The notes under the pieces were generated by a model that saw only the letters and a list, made by a program, of their open reading frames with translations, was not told the DNA's origin and did no database searches. 64,000 nucleotides of DNA, taken from Nereocystis luetkeana. Its lineage: Eukaryota; Sar; Phaeophyceae; Laminariales; Laminariaceae. The translations under genes were made by a program, and so were the position numbers. Position 1 is the stretch's first letter. The number at the start of each line of letters is the position of its first letter. The stretch spans positions 5,025,530-5,089,529 of the forward strand of contig JARUPZ010000012.1 in the NCBI GenBank assembly GCA_031213475.1. Reading direction: 5' to 3'. Positions 1 through 10,407 of this stretch are shown here, in pieces.

Positions 1-69
1 CTTAAAGCTGGCCACACTTCCACGTTTTGAGTACGTGTTTTTTGTTCTATCTTGCCCCCCCCCCCCCTA

Positions 70-418
70 CACCGGAAATTAAATCAACTCATAGAAGCTA
101 TCATCCATATGCAAGTCCGCCTCACGTGCGATTCTTAGTATTACGGGGGGCCATAGTTAACAGGACCAAATATTTTTGGTAAAAATTGTTAAACAATAGG
201 TTTTTATGTATACCATAGGTCCTGTTAACTATGGCCCCCCGTAATAGTAGGATGCAGCTCACCCTTCATGCGACTCGCCAGACACCTCGCGGCGCTTGGC
301 GCTTGGTGCAAGCAATGTCTGCCCGGTCGGTGAAAACCCGACATGCTCTCCGTCCCGGCATTGTAGGGATGCGAGGGTCTATGGTCACACGACTACGACC
401 ATGCACGAGATCGAGTAC
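70..418 (+). repeat. C-tailed dispersed repeat, copy interrupted by a MITE
   Basis: The family consensus runs from a CATCCATRTGCAAGTCCGCC-like head through AGGATGCAGCTCACCC, GGTCGGTGAAAACCCGAC and GGCATTGTAGGGATGCGAGG to ATCGAGTAC, usually followed by poly(C). This copy is split by a hairpin MITE at 141-244. Its 3' end is partly duplicated at 419-490. Confidence 0.85.
141..244. mobile_element. 104-bp hairpin MITE (TTACGGGGG family) nested in a C-tailed repeat
   Basis: Terminal inverted repeats of 27 bp begin TTACGGGGGGCCATAGTTAA. It interrupts the repeat between TTAGTA and TAGTAGG; the duplicated site is TAGTA, or TA if the host differed. Other members are at 1136-1244, 55430-55530, 55520-55640 and 59790-59905. 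Confidence 0.85.
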
Positions 419-497
419 ATATATCCTATCATCGAGTCTATGGTCACACGACTACGACCAAGCACGAGATCGAGTACATATCTCCTATAATCGAATA

Positions 498-720
498 TCG
501 TCCATATGCAAGTCCGCCTCACAAGCGGTTCTTAGTAGGATGCAGCTCACCCTTCATGCGACTCGCCAGACACCTCACGGCGCTTCGCGCTTGGTGCAAG
601 CAATGTCTGCCTGGTCGGTAAAAACCCGACATGCTCCGTCCCGGCATTGTAGGGATGCGAAGGTCTATGGTCATACGACTACGGCCATGCATGATATCGA
701 GTACATATCTCCTATCGAGT

Positions 721-765
<45 letters not shown>
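498..765 (+). repeat. C-tailed dispersed repeat with ~45-nt poly(C) tail
   Basis: Near full-length copy ending CGAGTACC and an uninterrupted C run at about 721-765. The open frames across it are repeat-derived. Confidence 0.88.
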
Positions 766-766
<1 letters not shown>

Positions 767-810
767 CCCGGCCCTCTGCTTATCCCCTTTGTAAACCCCC
801 CGAGATAGCG

Positions 811-908
811 GGAGCCCAACAATGGTTGGTAACTTGGCGGTATGGCCTGCCTGTCTCACGAACAGCGTGAGTTCAGGCACCACAAGTTACCAACCATTGT
901 TGTGCTCC
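811..908. repeat. 98-bp hairpin element
   Basis: Arms of about 27 bp (GGAGCCCAACAATGGTTGG and its inverse, one mismatch) enclose a second stem, CTCACG/CGTGAG. This is the only copy in the window. Confidence 0.75.
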
Positions 909-1077
909 CGTGCCGTAACTCGGACTTTTAATTTTTCATGTTACATCCTCCCAGTGACAACAGGAGTGGCCCGTCGCTGTAGTCGTCGCGCTTTTATTTT
1001 TGTCAAATTCTTCCGGTCCCGCACGATAGGTCAAGGGTCGTGCGTGCTACATACCTGGCACGGTTTGTATCCCTTTT

Positions 1078-1275
1078 ATGGCAAAAAACTGCAGTCCCGT
1101 TTTGCGGGACACACCCGCTCAAAATTTCAAGTATTACGTGGAACCATAGTAAATAGAACCTTCGATGCGCACAAAAACCTATATGTTTCGCTTTTTTTCC
1201 CAAGAATATTTAGTCCTATTTACTGCTGTATGGTCCCCGGTAATACTTTGTTCCCCAAAACGGGACAAAATGGTT
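1078..1275. mobile_element. AACCGCAGTCCCG hairpin MITE interrupted by a TTACGGGGG MITE
   Basis: Outer halves (CTGCAGTCCCGTTTTGCGGG at 1090 and CCCCAAAACGGGAC at 1253) belong to the first family. The insert at about 1136-1244, with ends TTACGTGGAACC and GGTCCCCGGTAA, belongs to the second. The host site CAAGTA/TACTTTG suggests a TA duplication. Confidence 0.75.
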
Positions 1276-1453
1276 GAGGGAGGGGTCGCAAATATTGATA
1301 CTCCACAATAGTTTTTTTTCCTTTTTTTTTTTTTCTTGTGCACTTTCGGTGTCAACCATTCTCTCGCCGGCGGAGGTCCTGGGGGTGTTGGTAGGAAGGT
1401 GGCGGTGGTGAAGGCGGTATTCGTGTGCGGGGCTAGGGGATGGTGTCGGTTGT

Positions 1454-1712
1454 GATGGTTGCCGTTGGTGGTGTGTTGGTGGTGGTGTTGGTGATGCTGG
1501 TGGTAGGGGGTGATGTTGGCGTAGGCGGTAGTGTGTGGTGTTGGTGTAGGTGTTGGTGTCGGTGTTACCTATCTGTTCGGTTGAGATGGTTGCCGTTGGT
1601 GGTGTGTTGGTGGTGGTGTTGGTGATGCTGGTGGTAGGGGGTGATGTTGGCGTAGGCGGTAGTGTGTGGTGTTGGTGTAGGTGTTGGTCTCGGTGTTACC
1701 TATCTGTTGGCA
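1454..1712 (+). repeat. 130-bp tandem duplication, GT-rich
   Basis: GATGGTTGCCGTTGGTGGTG starts at 1454 and 1584. The two units are nearly identical. Confidence 0.85.
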
Positions 1713-2031
1713 AGGACGAGAGCGATCCCCGCTCCTGGCCGCTTTGGGCTGGGCTTACATAAGTTGATGCCCCAGCACACAGACACATGAACACCGTGCT
1801 GACTGAGTGGTCTAGCAGGTACCAGGTATACTAGTGCTATATAATTTCCAAGGATGGGTCGGGGATTCAAATCTCACCGAATTCGTCATTTTTTTCTTTT
1901 CGAGCGTGCGCGCTGGAGACAACACGAATGATTATGATAGTGTGCCTCTAGACACCAGTTGCGTTTGGCGAGGGAAGGGCCCCGGAGGTCACTGTTACTA
2001 ATCCGACGAGATTCCACGAATTCTAAAACAT

Positions 2032-2128
2032 ATATTTTGTTGATTTTATAGCACTACCTGCTAGACCACTACTGTAAGTCAGCGCTGACTTCGTGGTCTA
2101 GCAGGTAGTGCTATATAATCAACAAAAT
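2032..2128. repeat. Hairpin element (CTACCTGCTAGACCAC family)
   Basis: Inverted arms TTGATTTTATAGCACTACC and GGTAGTGCTATATAATCAA around AGTCAGCGCTGACT. A diverged single arm is at 1800-1850. Confidence 0.75.
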
Positions 2129-2418
2129 GCTCCCTATCCTTCCCTCCCCCCCCCCCGCGCCCCGCCTCGAAAGGGATCCGTGGTCAATGGTCAAGTGACT
2201 AAGGCATGCAAGAAGTGAGCCCCCCCCCCCCCCCCGCGCGCGCGCCCCCCTTTCCCGACTTCTTTTTCTCCTTCCCGTTCGCCTAATTGCCCCAATCCCC
2301 ACCTCCTCCTCCTCCTCCTCCTCCTCGTCCTCCTCCTCCTCGTCCTCCTCGTCCTCCTCCTCCTCCTCCTCGTCCTCCTCCTCCTCCTCCTCCCCTCTCT
2401 CCTTCCTCGTCTTCCCAG

Positions 2419-2895
2419 GCTCAACACCCCCGAGTTTACCCACAAGCGGGATGGCTTCAGCCAGAAGGCTCTGCGTTTGATTGCGGGCAGCAGCGGCAAT
2501 GGCAGCGCCACCGGCGGTGGCGGCAGCAGTAGCCCAGGTGATAGTGGCGGCGGGGGCGGCGGCCGTAATGTTGGGGGTGGTGCTGGTGGCGGCGGTGGCG
2601 GTGGCGGCGGCGGCAACAGCAGCAGCAGCAGAAGCGTCCCGCAAAGCAACGGCCACGCTGGGGGGAGGGGTTTGGAGATTGTGGCTGCGGCGGCGGCTCA
2701 GGTTATCTCCCGCGATTCGGAAGAGGGGGAGTCTTCTCCTCCTCCTCCTGTGGCTGCGCCGGACGCGGCTGCGGCCGACGCGGTCTCGGCGGACGCAGCG
2801 ACGGAGGAAGTGGCAGGGGAAACGGCGAGGTTACCATCGCCGTCGAGGGAATCCCCTTCGACTGCTGCAGCAGAAGAAGCAGCAGCAGCAGCAGA

Positions 2896-2942
<47 letters not shown>

Positions 2943-3022
2943 AGGAGGCAGAGACAGAGACAGAGGACGAGGCAACTGTGGCGGCGGCGGCGGCGGTGGT
3001 GGTGGCTGAAGGCACTCAAACG
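2419..3022 (+). CDS. Candidate internal exon, Gly/Ala/Glu-rich protein, unidentified
   Basis: After a (CCT)n pyrimidine tract and a good acceptor TTCCCAG|G, a frame reads LNTPEFTHKRDGFSQKAL and then LRLIAGSSGNGSA, which looks like genuine protein. It continues through Gly-rich, Pro/Ala-rich, (Glu)Ala-repeat and Ala-rich runs to CAAACG|GTAATT, a possible donor in phase 0. Codon repeats (GGC, GCA, GCG) make up much of it. No domain is recognised and no partner exon was found, so earlier exons may lie left of the window. The opposite strand gives a poly-Ala/Glu frame, which I regard as the shadow. Confidence 0.38.
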
Positions 3023-3315
3023 GTAATTCTCGCGAAATTTGAGGGGGTGGGTCTGGGACCTGCCTGGGGGGGGGGGAAGCGGGGGGGGGGGGGGGGGGGG
3101 GGGGAAGCGTACTCATTTGTTGCCTGCCTTAGTCATTCGACCGTTGGCCACGCATCCCTTTCGAGACGGAGCACGGTTCCTATTCCTGATAAGAGACACC
3201 TCCAACGCAGTTAGGCGCTCACTATGTTCTGTCTTCACATATTTAGGGGGGTGGGGGGGTCGGACATTTGGGTCCCCCCCCCCCCGGTAGGCCAGGCCCC
3301 CTTCCTCCTTATCCT

Positions 3316-3408
3316 TTTTAGAACCGCAGTCTCGCTTTGGGGACAAACCGCTCAAATTTCAAGTAGTTTGTCCCCAAAACGGGACTGCGGTTCTAAAAGG
3401 GGTTATGG
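3316..3408. repeat. AACCGCAGTCCCG hairpin MITE
   Basis: About 90 bp, almost fully self-complementary, with GAACCGCAGTCTCG and CGGGACTGCGGTTC ends. Confidence 0.82.
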
Positions 3409-3484
3409 GTGCCAAAAATGCGCTGTTTTTTTCTTTCGTATGGCGGGCCGAGGATCAGAGAAAAAGGCTGAAGAGTGAAGCGGT

Positions 3485-3790
3485 TTCACACCTCCAAGAG
3501 ATCATCTACAGATCATCTACGAATTATTCCCACTTGATGATCTAGATATTTCAAGGCAGATGTATCCCTGATCCGTATGATTTGTATGATCTGCATGATA
3601 TGTATGATCTATTACTAGCTCATGTTGCCGGGTGGGAGCCGTATAACCTGCGTGATCTAGGGGATCTGTTCCTTCTGGGTTCGGTCTGTGCTGCGCATAC
3701 CCTGTACAACACATCACAACAGCAGGTTAGGCTCTAGACGATATATCTGTAGATGATCTGTCTGTCTGTGGATGATCCATACCTGTCCGA
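3485..3790 (-). repeat. GATC-dense MITE
   Basis: The family has GATCATCTACAG-type ends, often after CACACCTCGGACA, and a middle with TGCCGGGTGGGAGCCGTAT and CCCAACCCAGGA. GATC occurs many times in about 280 bp. Confidence 0.75.
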
Positions 3791-4149
3791 CATGTGAATG
3801 GCGTTACAAATACTACTGTTCAGCTTTTTATTGCGCCCCATGGTAAAAATGGCATTGTCCACCCTGCGCTACTTGTAGGTATTTATTGCGCTCGGCCTGA
3901 CGTAACTGCAAGAGGGTCGTCGAGTTATGCGCATTATTTTTTTCTCCTCGCCCCCCCCCGCCCCCCCTTCTACGCCATTTCGAGACAACTACGGCCATGC
4001 ATGATAATGAGTACACCCCCTCCGTTTTTCGCCCGTTTTTTTGTTCCCTAACGATGGGGTGGGCTTCTGATTGCACAATCCACGCGCTGTGGGTAGGTGT
4101 GTTGTACGCGCGCGCGAAACAGGGTAAGAGCTGGAGACCCACCCACCCT

Positions 4150-4275
4150 GCCGCCCCGACGCAGCGACTTACAGTTTGGTTGTACCCCCTTCCTACCCCC
4201 ACCGTGCTCCGTCTCGGCATTGTAGGGATGCGAGGAGTCTATGGTCATACGAATACGGCCATGCATGACATGAGT
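4150..4275 (+). repeat. C-tailed repeat, 5'-truncated copy
   Basis: Contains CGGCATTGTAGGGATGCGAGG and CATGACATGAGTAC, then a C-rich stretch. A shorter fragment of the same end lies at 3975-4020. Confidence 0.75.
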
Positions 4276-6039
4276 ACACACCCCATCCCCGCCCCTCCAC
4301 CAAGAAACGATTTGCGTAATCAGCTGTGCGTTTTTTTAACATCCCCCCCCCCCCCCCCCCCGCTCTTATCCCTCTTCCTCCTACCTCCCTCCTTCCCTCC
4401 CCCTCCCTCTTGCACTCTACCCCCCGCCCTCCTCCTTCCCTCCCTCCCTCCGCCCCGCCCCCCTTCACCTCCCTTCCCTCTTCGCCCCCTCCCTTCCCCT
4501 CCCCTCCTCCCCTCCCTCCTCGTGTCCCCGGCCCCCTTTCTCCCCCCCCCCCCCCCCGGACTTCATGCTGTACGCGCCTGTACTGATATTCGTTTTTTTG
4601 TCTCATTTTTTCTTGTTTCCTAATTGTACTATACTACTTGGTTGTGATGGTTGGTGTTGACTGCGTACGCATAACTTTTAACTCTCAGGCCGGCGCCCGA
4701 ACCCCAAGCGCACGTAATGGACGCCGCGAACGGGGCGGGGATGGCAGAACCTCTCCCCCCCTTTCGAAACGCCTTCGGCCTGACTCGCGGCGGTAACGAA
4801 CGGTAGTAAACGAAAGGTTATATTTTACCGGTATACCTCTCTCCTCCCTGCTGCTGAACGGGCGTTTTGTATGAGCGAACCGGCGACTGGCGGGGGGGGG
4901 GGGGGGGGGGGGAAGAGAGGAGGGGGGCATTTAAGAGAGCGATTGCGATGGTTGCTTGGTCCGGGGGGGAGGGGAGGGATGGGGGGTGGAGGGTGGATGA
5001 GGGGGTTAGGAAGGATGGGAGATCGAAGGGGAGGTGCAAATAATGTTTTTGATGTTTTTTTACGTCATTCGTATGTGTTGCTGTGTGTTTTCGAAGAAGC
5101 TGGTCTTATAGTTCTTTTCTTATGCTGTTCCCGGGTCTAATATCTTGTAAGGAGGCCGCCCCTGGGGGGGGGTGAGGCAGGGGAGGGTTTTTGTCCGACC
5201 GAACGACTCCCGTTAAAAATTATGGAGTTGTATAGAGTAGAGAGTAGGAAAGGGGGACGGGGGAGGCGTTTTTTTTTTTTAGCGTTTTGAACCTTTTTTA
5301 TTCGCTTCTGCAGACTTGCTAAATACACTTGATACTGGTGTTTTGTTCTGAAGATGGTTGCTTTTTTTTTCTGTTGCAGACACGACATAACTACAGTAGA
5401 CGAAATTAGTTTGTTAGCCGACGGACGGACGTGTTTTCTGCAATTGTTTTTGCACTTGGATGTTTTGAATGAAACCTTCAGGCGAAAACATTATTTAAAG
5501 TTTTTCTACGGTTACGCCCCGTGGAAATGGGCAGAGAGGAGGGAGGGGGGGGGACGGTAGAGCTCTGGGCGTGAAGGGTGAAGGGGGGAGGGGGGGCGTG
5601 AACGGTACGCAACACCCGGTATACCAATACCTGGAACTTTTGAAGAGGGGATTTCTCTCTTTTTTGACGCGATCGGACTTTTGGGTCACGTCTCCTCGAA
5701 GGAGGAGGATTTTTTTTTTCTTCTGTGCCTTTCCGAAACTCCACGACATGGCGAAGGTCGGCAGAAGGATGGGTGTCTTCCCTCTGTCGAAAACAAAACC
5801 TGTCCCCCCTTACGCAGCCTCCCCCCCCGTCCCCCCCTCCGTCTCCTCTCTTACCCCGCTTCACTCTCCCCATTTTTTATGAAACCCCCGGCCCCTCTCT
5901 CGCTCGCGGACGGACGTGCATGAAGTCAAACAACTTTGCCCTTACAGTTTCGTTTCCGTCGTATCAGGTTATTGAGTTTTTTTTTTCTGGATATAATCAG
6001 TCCGCGAGGGGTCCTCCAGCAGTTTTGACGCGACCATTA

Positions 6040-6325
6040 TACACCTCGGACAAACAGATCATCTACAGATAGATCATGATCTAGATCATACTAGATCATA
6101 TAGTTCCTCACCTGCCGTTATGAAAGATTGTGTAGGATCTGCCTGATAGGGAAGATCCAGCCCAGGAAGAGTGTGCTAAAAAGTAGTCGGTCGCGCAGAA
6201 TATACGGCTCCCACCCGGCAAGATGAGCTAGATCACACAGATCGTACATATCATACAGATCATAGATATATCTGCCCTGAAGGATCTAAATCACGATCTG
6301 TAGATGATGTGTCCGAGGTGTGGGA
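6040..6325 (+). repeat. GATC-dense MITE with both ends
   Basis: ACACCTCGGACAAACAGATC at the left and GATGTGTCCGAGGTGTGG at the right are inverted ends. The middle contains CAGCCCAGGAAG and CTCCCACCCGGCAAGATG. Confidence 0.83.
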
Positions 6326-6334
6326 GGGGGTGTG

Positions 6335-6510
6335 TGTGCTCGGTAGGAGATACGTACTCGATCTCATGCATGGCGCCGTAGTCGTATGACCATAGACCCT
6401 CGCATCCCTACAATGCCGGGACGGAGCATGTCGGGTTTTCATCGACCAGGCATTGCTTGAGCACCAAGCGCGAAGCGCTGTGAGATGTCTGGCGAGTCGC
6501 ATGAAGGGTG
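6335..6510 (-). repeat. C-tailed repeat, minus orientation
   Basis: GTACTCGATCTCATGCATGG through TGGCGAGTCGCATGAAGGGTG. The G-rich (complement of C) side lies at 6320-6335. Confidence 0.8.
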
Positions 6511-6924
6511 TGGGAGGGGGAGTGGGGGGGGGGGGGGGGGTTGCGGTAGCGGACTCTGCAGGAGGAAGGGCATGAAGCAGTGCAGGCACTTGGTTACACG
6601 TTTCTACTGTTGTTACTACTGCTGCTGCTTCTGCTGCCTGCCACTGCTGTGGTTGCTACCACTGCTGCTGTTCACTGCTGCTGCCGCCGGCATCGCTGTC
6701 GCTGCTGCGATTGCTGCTGCTGCTGCATTTGCCGCTACTGCTGTTGCTGCGGCCATAATAATGCCACACGCTGATGCAAAAACCTGGCGGAAGAGTTCGG
6801 GAGTGTATTTTTTTCCCGTTCTACGTACTGTAGACCGCGAGAGAGAGTAGGGGAAGAGATTAAATGTACCTGGTATCGCGTTCTTCGTAACGTAGTAAAT
6901 GCCCCCCCCCCCCCCGCCCCCCTT

Positions 6925-7032
6925 ACCCCGGTCGGTGGAAAGCCGACGTGCTCCATTCCGGCATTGCAGGGATGCAAGGGTCTATGGTCATACGAATACG
7001 GCCATGCATGACATGAGAACAACCCCCCCCCC
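6925..7032 (+). repeat. C-tailed repeat, truncated copy
   Basis: GGTCGGTGGAAAGCCGAC to CATGAGAACAACC, then poly(C). Confidence 0.75.
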
Positions 7033-7498
7033 TGGGTAAGATGGCTTGGGACTGGGGGAGGGGGGGGGGTGAAAGGGGGGCTGGGGGGGGGGGGGGGGGG
7101 GACGGGGAGCGAGTATGTTTCGTGTTCAAGGGAAGCCTGGGCATACCCTGCTCCGATATGGATCACAAAACACGACCCCACTTGGGGGTTGATTTATTGA
7201 TTGATTGATTGACGGATGGATGGGTGGGCTGTGACTGTCTCTTCTTGTTTGATTGACTGTACGTGAGTGATTTGCATCATGCATATATATGATAATGATG
7301 TAATTGGCTTGTTAGCTTGAATGTTTTTTTTTTTGTTTTCATCCGGGCTGTGTGGTGTCATTGGCCTGGCCCGTTACATGGTGCCTGGTACTGGTATATC
7401 CATGTTTTTGCACCGTTCTGGTGGCATTGGCCTGGCTTGCTTGTGTCGGGAGTGGGGTTTTTTCTCACTTTTTCGAGAGGGAGGTCGGCATGCACTAT

Positions 7499-7544
<46 letters not shown>

Positions 7545-7846
7545 GCTGCTACTGCTGTGCACTGTGCACGAGACAAAGGGAATTCGTATCGCTAGCCGCT
7601 TCGGGTTGGTTGGATCTGATTGGCTCAAGGTCAAGAGTTTTAGTTTTAATTCATTTCGTTCATAGGGTGTGCCAAAACATTTCATCGAGTGAGTGGTAAA
7701 CTGCCCTCTGTGTCGTTCGTATGTATATACGTAGATACCTGTGTACGCTCGTATATACGTACGTACGTACGCGCGTGGCTTTTTGCAACCATCCGAGAAA
7801 TGGTGTTGTCTTGGATTGATACCACTATCTATGTACGTGCGTTATT

Positions 7847-7941
7847 AACCCTTTTAGAACCGCAGTCCCGTTTTGGGGACAAACCCGTCAAATTCTAAGT
7901 AGTTTGTCCCCAAAACGGGACTGCGGTCCTAAAAGGGTTAA
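7847..7941. repeat. AACCGCAGTCCCG hairpin MITE, best-preserved copy
   Basis: TTAACCCTTTTAGAACCGCA to CTAAAAGGGTTAA. The arms are near-perfect and the flanks are TTAA. Confidence 0.88.
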
Positions 7942-8227
7942 TAGCACTCGCGTGGTCTATTGCCTTGAGTTAGCTTGGCTTGTACTATATATATATATTA
8001 TGCGTGTTTTGTTCAGTCATTCGTATGATGCTGGCTTGGCATGTACGCACGAGCAGTGCAAATAAAGTAGTGCACTCGTACTTTTCGCGCCATATATATG
8101 ACAAGTTTGTACCGGCCATACCTCGTTGTTTCTGGCTTTGGTTTCGCTCTTCCCATGTTACGCGAAATGCGCGTGATCCCACTGCTAATGTTTTACGCCA
8201 CCAGTTCAGTGCGATAGGATTGCCATT

Positions 8228-8640
8228 CAGGGGACGGACAGATCATCTACAGATAGATCATCTATCTAGATCCTATCCTGCCGTTATAAGACATTGTGCA
8301 GGATCTGTTCAGTGCAGATCCGGTCTGTATACGTGGTACAGACCCAACCCAGGAAACATGTGCCACGAATACTAACAGATCGTGCAGACTATACGACTTC
8401 CACTCGGCAAGATGAGCTGTAGATCAGGGACAGATGATATATCTGCCGTGAAATATCTATAGATCATTACGAGTGGGGGTCGGTGATATTTTCTTGTACC
8501 TAAGGTTTTCTTTCATGCGCTGTGGCTCACCCAGGCCTCCACCCGGCAAGATGATCTCTCGACCGTACAGATCAGGAACAGATTATCTATCTGCTGCGAA
8601 AGATCCGTATATCTTTTGTAAGAGTGGGGATCCGTGTTTT
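8228..8640 (+). repeat. GATC-dense MITE plus partial second copy
   Basis: A full copy (8228-8475) is followed by a fragment from CTCCACCCGGCAAGATGATC (8537) onward. Confidence 0.75.
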
Positions 8641-9924
8641 TTTTCCCGATGTGTGTACCTAAATCTTGGTTCACGCGCTGTGGCTTACCAGGTATTCGGT
8701 ACGATATCAGTCGTAGGGGTCGAGGGTGGTGGTGGTGGTGGTGGCAGTAAACCCCAATCAAGTGTGTTGGATGCTTTGTGGGCGGGGGGGGAAGGCGGAA
8801 GACCCGCAGCAGTAATGCTAATAACGAAGTTATGTCTCTCGGTTGTTGTGATATTATTTTATTTCGCCCCCCAACAATGTATGGTACTAAATACACGTTC
8901 CAGGCCGACTTGAGCCGAATGTCCTCCAAAATACCGCAGTATAAGCCTTCTCTCTGCTATCGTTCCGAACCAAGAAACACCCTACGTTGTTGCTTGGTAG
9001 ATTGACGTTTGATTCTATCGGTTGGTGTTTTGATGTGTCTGTCGCCGTGCCTTATCTGCGGGAGGCGGTGTGGGGGGGGGGGGTAGGGGGGGGTAGGGGC
9101 GATAACACTAGTTGATAATGATCTACAATATCCGAAGGTGAAACATTTAATTTATCTGGTTGACCGCCACAGCAACAAGCACAACTCTCGAAAGGACGAA
9201 CAAGCATGGTGACTGAACTACTACTGCTGTAGTCGGCGTGTAAATCAGGGCAAATTGAACACCGTTATTAATAGGGTTTGGTTTCTCTTCCGGCTAAAAC
9301 AGAAACGGTCAAATATTTTCGTGACCGCGTTTTTTTTTTCACCGCGGCCGATAAATCCCAGCTCAAGCAAAAGCCACAGCCACGCGCTCGAGGCGGTGGC
9401 TTCACACATGTCACCCACCGCTGCCTAGGAAGTCTCATGGTTCCGCTGGGTGAGCTCGGGACTCCTGCTGCGAGTCTCGTTTGGTGCTACAGTACGCGTC
9501 CTTGAGATACGAAAAAACTACTTTTTGACACAAACACTCGCGAGAAAAAAAAACAGTCGATGCAGCACTTGGGTTCATATTTCCGAATTGCCCCACACGG
9601 GCTGGACACGTATGTATTGTCTTGGAAGGGAGACTTGAGATTGTCGTTCGAAAAACAGAACACTCAAAAGAGACAAAAGACAAACATAAATAGAAAAGAA
9701 GAGGGTACATGAACAAGGGCTCACAGGAAACTGTGACTGCCTGGCCTATTGGCCTAACCACAACAACAAAACAACAAATACAGCAAATACAGCGAGAGAG
9801 GGCTCAGGAACCACCCCATCAAGCACCACGCCGCTATACCCTCCACTTCCTCCATAGCCCTACCCTCCGCTGTCTCTGGAATTGGCCACAGCAGAAAGCA
9901 AAACATATTAATTGACGCTGTCAT

Positions 9925-10185
9925 CTATATGGAACAAAATACGCCTCAAAAGTGGCTCTTACTAATAGTAGGATGCAGCTCACCCTCCATACGAGTACGA
10001 CTCGCCGAACACCTCACGGCGCTTCGCGCTTGGTGCATGCAATATCTGCCAGGTCGGTGAAAGCCCGATGTGCTCCGTCCCGGCATTGTAGGGATGCGAG
10101 GGTCTATGGTCATACGACGACGGCCATGCACGAGATCGAGTACGCCCCCGAACCCGCTATCCCCCCCCTCGCCCCGTTTCGTCCC
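9925..10185 (+). repeat. C-tailed repeat downstream of TIM23
   Basis: Near full-length with a C-rich tail at 10143-10185 pointing towards the last TIM23 exon (its 3' end is at 10408). The sequence CTTACTAATAGTAGG, where other copies read CTTAGTAGG, could be an old MITE excision footprint. Confidence 0.8.
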
Positions 10186-10407
10186 CTTATACAGCAGACA
10201 TAAAACATGCCTTCCACCTCACTGGAAAAAAAGCGCAGTTCCCCTGCCCGAGAAGACATGGTACACCAGGGGAGAGTACCTGATATAACACTACAGCCAA
10301 CATGCCTTCCCTCTCGCTACAACATAACACTCGGAAAAAAAAAACCCGTTCCCCCGTCCAAGGAGACACCCTGTATGAATACTACAACCAACATGCCTTC
10401 CTCCTCA

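Larger units (their letters stand above)
3023..10407. other. Gene-poor block
   Basis: Besides the repeats listed separately there are C/T-rich stretches (4340-4560), G/C homopolymers, a (CTG)n-like run (6600-6765) and a perfect (CTA)n run (7496-7545). A low-GC stretch after TTGCAG at 5388 reads HDITTVDEISLLADG but has no partner or donor. I see no supportable gene. Confidence 0.6.

Noticed and set aside
231..794. 187-residue open frame ending in poly-Pro
   Set aside because: It lies entirely in C-tailed repeats and the poly(C) tract.
5388..5480. Exon reading HDITTVDEISLLADG after a good acceptor
   Set aside because: Low GC compared with the verified exons, no clear donor and no phase-compatible partner, so not supportable as a gene.
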